From Leucobacter sp. UBA1945 (GTDB lineage: Bacteria; Actinomycetota; Actinomycetes; Actinomycetales; Microbacteriaceae), in contig DDEV01000016.1 in NCBI GenBank assembly GCA_002336855.1, positions 159 through 17,409 on the forward strand: a stretch of 17,251 nucleotides of DNA, written 5' to 3'. Shown in pieces: positions 6,802 through 12,893 of the stretch (its first letter is position 1; the number at the start of each line of letters is the position of its first letter). The notes beneath the pieces are model-generated. The model made no database searches. It was not told the origin of the DNA and worked only from the letters and a program-made list of their open reading frames with translations. Position numbers and translations under genes: made by a program.

Positions 6802-6930
6802 TGCGTATCCTTCCGCTGGGGAGACGGTAGAGGCATAGTTGCACAGTTTGTCGAGATTTCCAAAACGAGACCAAACGTTCGCCTCGGCGCGCCGCTGTGC
6901 CGGCTCAACGAGCGGAATTGCAGCGCAAAA

Positions 6931-8448
6931 TTACTGCAAGGCTGAGGTCAGCCGCGCAAGGCCGTCGAGCAGCTGCGAGCGCAGCGGCTGCCGCGACCAC
7001 TCCTCGCGCGTCAGCTCACGCGAGTTCTGGTGATACACGGCATTCACCTCGTCGAGTTCGCTCACAAAGCTCTCTCCGTAGACCACCATCGACACCTCCA
7101 TGTTGAGGTTGAACGAGCGCTGATCCATGTTCGAAGACCCGACCACAGCGATCTTGTCGTCGATCGTGAAGTGCTTCGAGTGCAAAATGTATGGCGGCCG
7201 ATACATGAAGATGCGCACGCCAGCGTCGAAGAGCTCTTCGTAATACGAGCGCTGCGCGTGATAGACGACCGCCTGGTCGCCAATCTCTGAGACGAAGAGC
7301 TCGACTTCGACCCCGCGCGCCGTCGCGGCCCGCAGCGCGTGCATGATCGCGCTCTCCGGAATGAAGTATGGGCTCGTGATGCTAATGCGCTCCTGGGCCG
7401 TGTACAGCAGCGACACGAACACCTGCAGATTGTTCTCTCGCCCGAACCCCGGCCCGCTCGGCAAGATCTGACAATCGACTTGCCCCGGCAGCTGCACACG
7501 CAGTTCATCGTCGATCGACTGCGGCATCGCTTCACCAGTCTCGACAAACCAGTCACTCAAAAACACGGCTTCGAGGCCGAGCGCGGCCGGCCCCTCGACT
7601 CGCACCATGAGGTCGCGCCAGTGCAGCCCACGGCGAATGTTCGCGGGTTTGTTGTAGCTCGAATCGACGAGGTTCTGCGACCCCATGAATCCGACCTCGC
7701 CGTCGACCACGACGAGCTTGCGATGGTTGCGCAGATCGGGCCGCTGCCACTGACCGCGCCACGGCCGCACCGGCAGCAGGTACGCCCACCTCGCGCCGAT
7801 CTCGTTCAGGGTATTTGCAGTGCGCTTCGCGCCGGGGTTGCGCACCGCAGACACGTGGTCGAGCAGCACACGAACCTCGACGCCTCGAGCGGCCACCTCA
7901 CGCATCGCTTCGAACACATCGTTGGTGGTGTCGTCGTGCACCAGAATGTAGAACTCGACATACACGTAGTGTTTTGCCGCACGGATGGCTGTGGCGATCC
8001 TCGCAAAAGACTCTTCGTAATCGATGCAAATGCTTGTCGCGTTGCCACGCACCATCGGTTGTGCCCCGAGGGATCGCCCCAACTGCACGGCGTTCGAAAT
8101 ACCGTCGGGTAAGAGCACGAGTTCGGTGCCAAGCTTCGCCTGCTCGCGATCGGCGATCTCACCCACGATCTGGGTGGCAAACTCCTGCTTCGCCGTTCGT
8201 TTCTTCGGCAGCTTGTTGCCCCCGATCAGCAGAAAGAGCAGCAGGCCGGGAACCGGCAACCAGAAAATCGTGATGAGCCAGGCCATGCCGGCTGTCGGGC
8301 GCCGGTTGCGCGGCACGACGAAGAGCGCGACGATGCGCACGAGGTTGTCGACCACGAGCACGAAGGCGGCCCAGAGAAACGGCCAGTTGACCTCGCTCCA
8401 GAAGTCACCGGCCGCGGCAAGGCGAATCATGGCGGCGTAGTCGTGCAT
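6931..8448 (-). CDS. cls: Cardiolipin synthase-like phospholipase D family enzyme
   Basis: A 505-residue membrane enzyme that probably joins phosphatidyl groups to make cardiolipin. Two N-terminal membrane segments (about residues 24-45 and 55-76) form the PLDc_N region, followed by two HKD motifs. HKD1 is H242-x-K244-x4-D249 with GSQN at 256-259; HKD2 is H423-x-K425-x4-D430 with GSSN at 437-440. Length and order match bacterial Cls proteins. The ATG at 8448 lacks a ribosome site but has TAGAAT exactly six bases upstream, so the mRNA may be leaderless; an inverted repeat brackets that hexamer. The gene lies 129 bp upstream of the ATP-grasp gene on the same strand and 83 bp downstream of a small membrane protein gene. 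Substrate specificity cannot be read from sequence. Confidence 0.93.
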   Translation of the reverse strand: MHDYAAMIRLAAAGDFWSEVNWPFLWAAFVLVVDNLVRIVALFVVPRNRRPTAGMAWLITIFWLPVPGLLLFLLIGGNKLPKKRTAKQEFATQIVGEIADREQAKLGTELVLLPDGISNAVQLGRSLGAQPMVRGNATSICIDYEESFARIATAIRAAKHYVYVEFYILVHDDTTNDVFEAMREVAARGVEVRVLLDHVSAVRNPGAKRTANTLNEIGARWAYLLPVRPWRGQWQRPDLRNHRKLVVVDGEVGFMGSQNLVDSSYNKPANIRRGLHWRDLMVRVEGPAALGLEAVFLSDWFVETGEAMPQSIDDELRVQLPGQVDCQILPSGPGFGRENNLQVFVSLLYTAQERISITSPYFIPESAIMHALRAATARGVEVELFVSEIGDQAVVYHAQRSYYEELFDAGVRIFMYRPPYILHSKHFTIDDKIAVVGSSNMDQRSFNLNMEVSMVVYGESFVSELDEVNAVYHQNSRELTREEWSRQPLRSQLLDGLARLTSALQ

Positions 8449-8470
8449 GGAGACATTCTATGGGTGTCTC
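8449..8470 (-). promoter_or_regulatory. Leaderless-type -10 element with inverted repeat upstream of cls
   Basis: On the minus strand GAGACA (8470-8465), nine bases, then TGTCTC (8455-8450) form a perfect 6-9-6 inverted repeat. The -10-like TAGAAT (8460-8455) lies inside it and is followed by six bases and the ATG. No good -35 is visible. The dyad would cover the -10 and the start of transcription, a position expected for an operator. Confidence 0.5.
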
Positions 8471-8531
8471 AAAAACCCGGTGCCGATTGCCGCTCGGGGC
8501 TACGACGTGATTGTCGGAGGGCCGCCGCGCG

Positions 8532-8711
8532 TCAGGAGTCCGACTTCGGGGGCAGGCCGAGACGGGCGCGCTCCTCGGCCTCCATCTCTTTGTAGATTCG
8601 CCGCTCGGTGCGGTCAGCGCGCAAAATGAAGCGCAGCACGAGAGCGAAGAAGATACCGATCAGCACGGTCGGGGTAATCGACCAGAGCGCGTTGACCCAC
8701 CAGTTATCCAT
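8532..8711 (-). CDS. Small single-pass membrane protein, unknown function
   Basis: A 59-residue protein, MDNWWVNALWSITPTVLIGI, one membrane segment at about residues 9-30, then a charged helix (RADRTERRIYKEMEAEERAR) and a C-terminus LGLPPKSDS. I do not recognise a named family; its form is that of short conserved membrane proteins of actinobacteria. The start at 8711 is chosen because the protein begins directly before the membrane segment; a GTG at 8723 with GAGG just upstream, or an ATG at 8768, would lengthen it. It lies between tRNA-Ala and cls, all on the minus strand. Confidence 0.65.
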   Translation of the reverse strand: MDNWWVNALWSITPTVLIGIFFALVLRFILRADRTERRIYKEMEAEERARLGLPPKSDS

Positions 8712-8851
8712 CGAAGATTTCACCCTCAAGACACTCAAAAACATCCGGGCTGGCGTGCGGCCCGGCAAGACAGCACAAGCTTAGATGACGGGGCTGCACG
8801 CTTGCCGAGAGCGCGTGAAGGTCGCGAAGGACCAGAACCCGCTCTAACTTG

Positions 8852-8924
<73 letters not shown>

Positions 8925-8977
8925 GAATCAAGCTCAGCCTATCAGGCGTGCCGCACTCCCCCGCGCGGCCAAACCAA

Positions 8978-9997
8978 TCAGCCCGCGCGACGACTGCGCA
9001 GCACTGCGTCGAGGTCGAGCGCCCCGTCGCTGGTATCGCCGACGACGCCCATCTTGCGCAGCCGCTCGCTTGCGGCGATCTCGGCCGCGAGCGCACGCGC
9101 TTGGGCCGAAGCCGGGCGCGGCGCGGCAGGTGCGGCAGCGGGCGCAGCGGCAGCAGGCACAGCAGCCGCGGCCGATTTCTCGGCCTTCGGCGCAGCGTTG
9201 AGTTCGCGCTCCAGCAGAATCGACTCCGGCTGGTTTTTCATCGAAGCGGATCCGCCAGCTCCCGCGACAGATGCACCCTCGGCGCGAGCACGAGCCATTG
9301 CACGAGCCCGCTCAATGCGTGCGGCAGCCGCGGCCTGAGCTGCGGCGTGCTTCTCTGCGCCGCGATCCACCGCTTCAACGGCAGGTGCCGCAGCAGCTAC
9401 CCGCGTCGCGGGGCTCGGAACGATTCGCTCTGCGTCGATCTCGACGTGACGCACGCGACCAGGGGCAAGCAGCACCAGCACCCCGAGTGCAACGGTTACC
9501 GCTGCGACGGAACCGAGCAGCAGGGCTGGACCGAGACCCGCGATCAGCGTGCCTGCGCCGACAAGCATCGCGGCGAGCGCAAGCACCAGCACGAGCGCCG
9601 CAAGCGAGCGGACCCGGCGCACCACGGGTCGACGCAGCTTTGCCGAGCGCGCGAGCGCTGCCTGCTTGCGCTTCATCTGCTGCGCGCGCATCTCTGCGTA
9701 AATCTGCTTCGTGCGAGCCTCGCTCAGCTCGGCCTTGCGCTCGGCATCCTGCTGGCGCTGCGCCGTGCGCAACAGTCGCTCCTGAGCAAGTGCCTCGCGC
9801 GCGGTCGCCTCAACGCGCACCTCGGTGGGTACCTCGGCGGTCTCTGCGAGCACCCGAAGCGTGCGTTGCAGGCGCAGCGCGTTCTGCTCAGCAGTTCTGA
9901 ACTCTCGTCGCCGCACCCAGCTCGGCACGAGCACCGCGACCCAGAGCAGCGCGGCCACCACGAAGATGAGCCCACCACCGAATACGCCGCTTGCCAT
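8978..9997 (-). CDS. Membrane protein with long coiled coil, unknown function
   Basis: A 339-residue protein. An N-terminal membrane segment (GGGLIFVVAALLWVAVLVPS) is followed by a basic turn (RRRE), a highly charged helical stretch of roughly 90 residues rich in Arg, Glu, Ala and Gln, then two more membrane segments (about residues 130-155 and 158-178). The C-terminal half is Ala-rich and low in complexity. I recognise it as a type of conserved actinobacterial protein found beside galU and rimJ-like genes, but no function is established. It follows the acetyltransferase by 28 bp on the same strand. The ATG has no ribosome site, but TACAGT lies six bases upstream (10009-10004), so the gene may have its own leaderless start. 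Confidence 0.75.
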   Translation of the reverse strand: MASGVFGGGLIFVVAALLWVAVLVPSWVRRREFRTAEQNALRLQRTLRVLAETAEVPTEVRVEATAREALAQERLLRTAQRQQDAERKAELSEARTKQIYAEMRAQQMKRKQAALARSAKLRRPVVRRVRSLAALVLVLALAAMLVGAGTLIAGLGPALLLGSVAAVTVALGVLVLLAPGRVRHVEIDAERIVPSPATRVAAAAPAVEAVDRGAEKHAAAQAAAAARIERARAMARARAEGASVAGAGGSASMKNQPESILLERELNAAPKAEKSAAAAVPAAAAPAAAPAAPRPASAQARALAAEIAASERLRKMGVVGDTSDGALDLDAVLRSRRAG

Positions 9998-10025
9998 GTG
10001 GTCACTGTACGGGCTGCGGCGCGGC

Positions 10026-10643
10026 TCACGAGCTTGGCGCGCCGAGCCGCTCGAGCATTCCTCGCGGTACTTCTTCTGCTGTCACCGCGAAGCTCTCGTG
10101 ATCGCACCACTTGCCGTCGATGTGTATGTAGCGCTCGCGGAGCCCCTCGTATCGCAGGCCGAGCTTGTGCGCGACCCGCAGCGATGCGGCGTTCTCAGGT
10201 CGAATGCACACTTCGATTCGGTGCAGTCGCAACTCGGTAAACGCGTAATCGATCGCGAGCGCGACGGCGGTGGGAGTCACGCCCTGCCCAGCAACGTGCT
10301 GCGACACCCAGTATCCGATCGAGGCCGACCGCAGGGCGCCCGCACTGATATCGCTGACGCTGAGCTGGCCGACAGCCTGCCCGTCGTAGAGCATCACGAA
10401 CGTCACGCCTGTGCCTGCTTTACGTTGCCGGTGCATGGCGCGAATCACCGGCCCGAGTGGCTGAGAGCCGGGCGCCGCTCCCCCGCCGCCCGGAAATGTC
10501 GCCTCCCAGGGCTGCAGCCAGCTTCGGTTTTCGGTGAGCAGCCTTCTGAGCACCGCGGCGTCGCGGCGTCGCACCGAGCGAATGGCGATTCGCCCATGCC
10601 CGCGCTCCGGCGGCGCCTGAATCGGATACGGCAGTGGGCTCAC
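10026..10643 (-). CDS. GNAT N-acetyltransferase, RimJ/RimL-like
   Basis: A 205-residue protein with the Acetyltransf_3 pattern: RIAIRSVRRRDAAVLRRLLT (18-37), the RimJ/RimL hallmark NRSWLQPWEAT (39-49), the acetyl-CoA loop IGYWVSQHVAGQGVTP (109-124), and RIEVCIRPENAASLRVAHKL (142-161) with GLRYEG. Proteins of this class acetylate N-terminal amino groups of ribosomal proteins or small substrates; the exact target cannot be set from sequence. It starts with GTG, with AGAGG seven bases upstream, 18 bp after the galU stop, so it is probably co-transcribed with galU. Confidence 0.88.
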   Translation of the reverse strand: MSPLPYPIQAPPERGHGRIAIRSVRRRDAAVLRRLLTENRSWLQPWEATFPGGGGAAPGSQPLGPVIRAMHRQRKAGTGVTFVMLYDGQAVGQLSVSDISAGALRSASIGYWVSQHVAGQGVTPTAVALAIDYAFTELRLHRIEVCIRPENAASLRVAHKLGLRYEGLRERYIHIDGKWCDHESFAVTAEEVPRGMLERLGAPSS

Positions 10644-10661
10644 CAGTTGGCCTCTTGAGAG

Positions 10662-11591
10662 CTACTCGGCACCGGACGAGTCTGCGGCGTCGCGAAGGCG
10701 ATCGGCGAACCGGATCACCCATTCGCGCAGCTCGTCGCCGAGCTCTGCGTGCTCGACGCCCAGCAGCAAGTTCGCCTTGATCCACTCGGCGCGATCACCC
10801 GTGTCGTAGCGCCGCCCACCGAACACGACACCGAAGATCGGGGCCTCGCCCCCGCCCGTAGCGAGGGTGTTGAGCGCATCGGTCAGCTGGTACTCACCAC
10901 CGCGGCCCGGCTCGAGCTTGTCGATCAGCCCGAAGATCTCTGGCCGCAGCACGTAGCGCCCGATGACGGCGAGGTTCGACGGGGCTTCTTCACGGTTCGG
11001 CTTCTCGACAAGGCCAGTGATGCGCACCACATCGGGCTCATCTGTCGCCTCAATCGCAGCACAGCCGTAGAGGTGCACCTGCTCTGGAGGCACCGCCATG
11101 AGCGCAACGACGCTCGCTCCGCGCTGATCATGCACCTCGACCATGCGCTCGAGCAGTGGGTCGCGGCTATCGATCAGGTCGTCGCCCAGCAGCACCGCGA
11201 ACGAATCGTTGCCGACGTGCTTGCGAGCCCGCCCGACCGCATGGCCGAGCCCTAGTGGTTGCCCTTGGCGCAGAAAGTGCACCTCGGCGAGATCGCTCGC
11301 CTCGTGCACCTTGTCAAGCCGCTCGCTATCGCCCTTCTTCTCGAGTGTCTGCTCGAGCTCGGGCACGTTGTCGAAATGGCTCGTCAGGTTCTCTTTGTTG
11401 CGCCCGGTGATGATGAGCACGTCGTTCAGCCCGGCAGCGACTGCTTCTTCGACCACGTACTGAATCGCCGGCTTATCGACGATCGGCAGCATCTCTTTCG
11501 GCATCGCCTTTGTCGCGGGCAAGAATCGAGTGCCGAGCCCTGCGGCCGGAATCACTGCTTTCGTCACCGTACGGCGCTGCTGCGTTGTCAT
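10662..11591 (-). CDS. galU: UTP--glucose-1-phosphate uridylyltransferase
   Basis: Makes UDP-glucose from UTP and glucose 1-phosphate, for cell-wall polysaccharides and glycolipids. The 309-residue protein has the nucleotidyltransferase signature AVIPAAGLGTRFLPATKAMP (12-31), then KEMLPIVDKPAIQYVVEEA (32-50), the metal-site strand VLLGDDLID (133-141), VEKPNREEAPSNLAVIGRYV (195-214) and GGEYQLTDAL (231-240). Length is normal for bacterial GalU. I start at the ATG at 11591 (MTTQQRRTVTKAVIPAAG); a TTG extension of ten residues is unlikely. TAGGCT lies seven bases upstream of this ATG inside the dyad CGGTAG-G-CTACCG. It is followed by the RimJ-like gene and is divergent from the 5-FTHF cyclo-ligase. 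Confidence 0.95.
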   Translation of the reverse strand: MTTQQRRTVTKAVIPAAGLGTRFLPATKAMPKEMLPIVDKPAIQYVVEEAVAAGLNDVLIITGRNKENLTSHFDNVPELEQTLEKKGDSERLDKVHEASDLAEVHFLRQGQPLGLGHAVGRARKHVGNDSFAVLLGDDLIDSRDPLLERMVEVHDQRGASVVALMAVPPEQVHLYGCAAIEATDEPDVVRITGLVEKPNREEAPSNLAVIGRYVLRPEIFGLIDKLEPGRGGEYQLTDALNTLATGGGEAPIFGVVFGGRRYDTGDRAEWIKANLLLGVEHAELGDELREWVIRFADRLRDAADSSGAE

Positions 11592-11594
11592 GCT

Positions 11595-11634
11595 CGGTAG
11601 CCTACCGGGCACGACCGACAAGCTGTTCGGTCGT
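11595..11634. promoter_or_regulatory. Two inverted repeats in the galU / 5-FCL divergent intergenic region
   Basis: CGGTAG-C-CTACCG (11595-11607) is a 13-bp palindrome that contains the -10-like hexamer before galU. ACGACCGA-N8-TCGGTCGT (11611-11618 and 11627-11634) is a perfect 8-8-8 inverted repeat in the middle of the 86-bp gap. Both are the right size for dimeric regulator sites; no regulator can be named. Confidence 0.5.
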
Positions 11635-11665
11635 CGCTCAGAAACGTCGTCACACGTGGCCTCGC

Positions 11666-11671
11666 TACAAT
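11666..11671 (+). promoter_or_regulatory. -10-like TACAAT, six bases before the 5-FCL start codon
   Basis: TACAAT matches the -10 consensus at five of six positions and is separated from GTG (11678) by exactly six bases. That places the expected transcription start at the first base of the start codon, so a leaderless mRNA is likely. No clear -35 is visible. Confidence 0.55.
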
Positions 11672-11677
11672 GACCGC

Positions 11678-12253
11678 GTGACGACCGCAGTAGAGCTCAA
11701 GCGCGAACTTCGCGCCGGCATTCGCGCCGAACGCATTGCGATGAGCGAGGATCGCCGGGAGGAAGCCCGCACCGACCTCACGGCGCGGCTCATCGATCTC
11801 GTGCGCACCCGCGAGGCGCGATCCTTTTCGTGCTTTCTGCCGACGCGCTCCGAACCAGACACCCGCGGCCTGCTCAAGTGGGCAGCATCGCAGGGCATTG
11901 AGACGTTGCTGCCTTCATCGCTCGCGGACGGGCTGCTCGACTGGATTAGCCCGAGCGGCGAGGGCACAGTTCGGGGCGCCCACGGAATCGACGAACCGAT
12001 CGGCGAAGTGCTCGGCGCACTCGCGATCGAGACCGTCGACCTGATGCTGATTCCGGCGGCCGCGGTCGACCGGCGCGGCAACCGGCTCGGATGGGGGCGC
12101 GGCTACTTCGATCGCGCGCTCGCGTCGATGACACGGCGACCGGCGGTGTTCGCCGTCGTGTTCGACCACGAGGTGCTCGAGCACCTGCCCACCGAGCCGC
12201 ACGATGTTCCGCTCACGGGTGTCGTCACGCCGCGTCGCACGTTGCTTTTCTGA
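11678..12253 (+). CDS. 5-formyltetrahydrofolate cyclo-ligase
   Basis: ATP-dependent enzyme that converts 5-formyl-THF to 5,10-methenyl-THF, recycling a folate form that inhibits one-carbon enzymes. The 191-residue product has the N-terminal basic helix KRELRAGIRAERIA (8-21), SFSCFLPTRSEPDT (49-62), and the family signature IPAAAVDRRGNRLGWGRGYFDRAL (in pieces at 125-148), where the Gly-rich loop binds the phosphates of ATP. The last residues VPLTGVVTPRR also fit. I start at GTG 11678 because the upstream ATG at 11670 runs into TGA, and a -10-like TACAAT lies just upstream. The FmdB-like gene follows 45 bp downstream. Confidence 0.93.
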   Translation: MTTAVELKRELRAGIRAERIAMSEDRREEARTDLTARLIDLVRTREARSFSCFLPTRSEPDTRGLLKWAASQGIETLLPSSLADGLLDWISPSGEGTVRGAHGIDEPIGEVLGALAIETVDLMLIPAAAVDRRGNRLGWGRGYFDRALASMTRRPAVFAVVFDHEVLEHLPTEPHDVPLTGVVTPRRTLLF

Positions 12254-12284
12254 GCGCCAATAAAGGGATCAGCGCCGCACCGGG

Positions 12285-12290
12285 TAGAAT
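12285..12290 (+). promoter_or_regulatory. -10-like TAGAAT before the FmdB-like gene
   Basis: TAGAAT matches five of six consensus positions and lies eight bases before the GTG at 12299. No ribosome site is present, so the gene may be transcribed without a leader. A -35 element is not obvious. Confidence 0.45.
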
Positions 12291-12298
12291 CTTCGTTT

Positions 12299-12559
12299 GT
12301 GCCTACCTACGCTTATCGCTGCGCCGACTGCGGCCACGCATTCGACACCTATCAGCAGTTCAGCGAGGCCGCGCTGACCGAGTGCCCCGAGTGCGGCGGC
12401 AAGCTGCGCAAGGTCTTCGGTTCGCTCGGAGTCACCTTCAGCGGGTCGGGCTTCTATCGAACCGATTCGCGCAGCGAAAGCAAGCCCTCGGGGTCTCAGC
12501 CCTCGGGGTCTGCGAGCAGCTCGTCTGGCTCGGGCTCTTCGTCTAGCGCTTCGTCGTAG
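12299..12559 (+). CDS. FmdB/YgiT-type zinc-ribbon protein
   Basis: An 86-residue small protein, MPTYAYRCADCGHAFDTYQQ, with two CxxC pairs (C8/C11 and C29/C32) that would bind one zinc, followed by GKLRKVFGSLGVTFSGSGFY, the standard FmdB continuation. The last 30 residues are a Ser/Gly-rich disordered tail (PSGSQPSGSASSSSGSGSSS). The family is widespread, often next to 5-FTHF cyclo-ligase and mechanosensitive channel genes in actinobacteria; its role, perhaps regulatory, is not established. It starts with GTG. The family call is secure; the function is not. Confidence 0.93.
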   Translation: MPTYAYRCADCGHAFDTYQQFSEAALTECPECGGKLRKVFGSLGVTFSGSGFYRTDSRSESKPSGSQPSGSASSSSGSGSSSSASS

Positions 12560-12580
12560 CCGACGGCGCTCTGCCCACGT

Positions 12581-12640
12581 CGATACTGAGCGCAATCGCC
12601 GAGACTGAGCGCGATTTACGTGAGAACAGGCTCAGTCTCG
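12581..12640. terminator. Repeat pair and 11-bp stem between convergent genes, possible bidirectional terminator
   Basis: CGATACTGAGCGCAAT (12581-12596) and CGAGACTGAGCGCGAT (12600-12615) are imperfect direct repeats. The second also pairs with CGAGACTGAGC / GCTCAGTCTCG (12600-12610 and 12630-12640), a perfect 11-bp stem with a 19-base loop. It sits in the 124-bp gap between the convergent FmdB-like and small acidic genes. There is no T-tract on either side, so classical Rho-independent termination is not shown. Confidence 0.45.
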
Positions 12641-12683
12641 ACGAAGAAGCTCCATCTCGGTGAAGAGGATCAATTTACCCGCG

Positions 12684-12893
12684 TCAGCCCCAGTGCGGCG
12701 GGCGATCGGCCCTGAGCCGGTCGTCGTTCTCGCTCTCTGCTCGTGGCGCCGTCGGCGGATCGAAGGGGTGCGGGTCGCTGCCCTCGGGGGCAGCCTGAGT
12801 CACTCGGCGGCGCCGCCTCGTGCCTGCTGACGTGTCACCCGGCCGCGCGTTCGCGTCGGTGCCATCGGGCTCGCCGGCGTGATCCTCGCCCAT
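12684..12893 (-). CDS. Small charged protein coupled to the helicase-like gene, unknown function
   Basis: A 69-residue protein, MGEDHAGEPDGTDANARPGD, an Arg cluster (GTRRRRRVTQ), then SENDDRLRADRPPHWG at the end. It is acidic at the N-terminus, lacks a hydrophobic segment and is probably disordered. The C-terminal NDxRLRxDxPPHWG pattern looks familiar from short actinobacterial proteins, but I cannot give a function. The ATG overlaps the stop of the 1282-residue gene in TGATG, so it is probably translated by re-initiation and works with or is co-regulated with that protein. No separate ribosome site is seen. Confidence 0.6.
   Translation of the reverse strand: MGEDHAGEPDGTDANARPGDTSAGTRRRRRVTQAAPEGSDPHPFDPPTAPRAESENDDRLRADRPPHWG

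Noticed and set aside
4618..6945. A 775-codon open frame on the plus strand, opposite the ATP-grasp gene
   Set aside because: It runs antisense to a gene with clear ATP-grasp motifs and a good ribosome site. Its product is rich in Arg, Leu and Ser with no recognisable domain, the usual result of a GC-rich and repetitive coding strand.
8948..10240. A 430-codon plus-strand frame opposite the coiled-coil protein and the acetyltransferase
   Set aside because: It spans two minus-strand genes and their gap, has no motif or ribosome site, and its composition is that of an antisense shadow.
12560..12683. Possible CRISPR-like array from the ACTGAGCGC repeats
   Set aside because: Only two short imperfect direct copies with a 19-base period and an inverted third; there is no spacer array and no cas gene.
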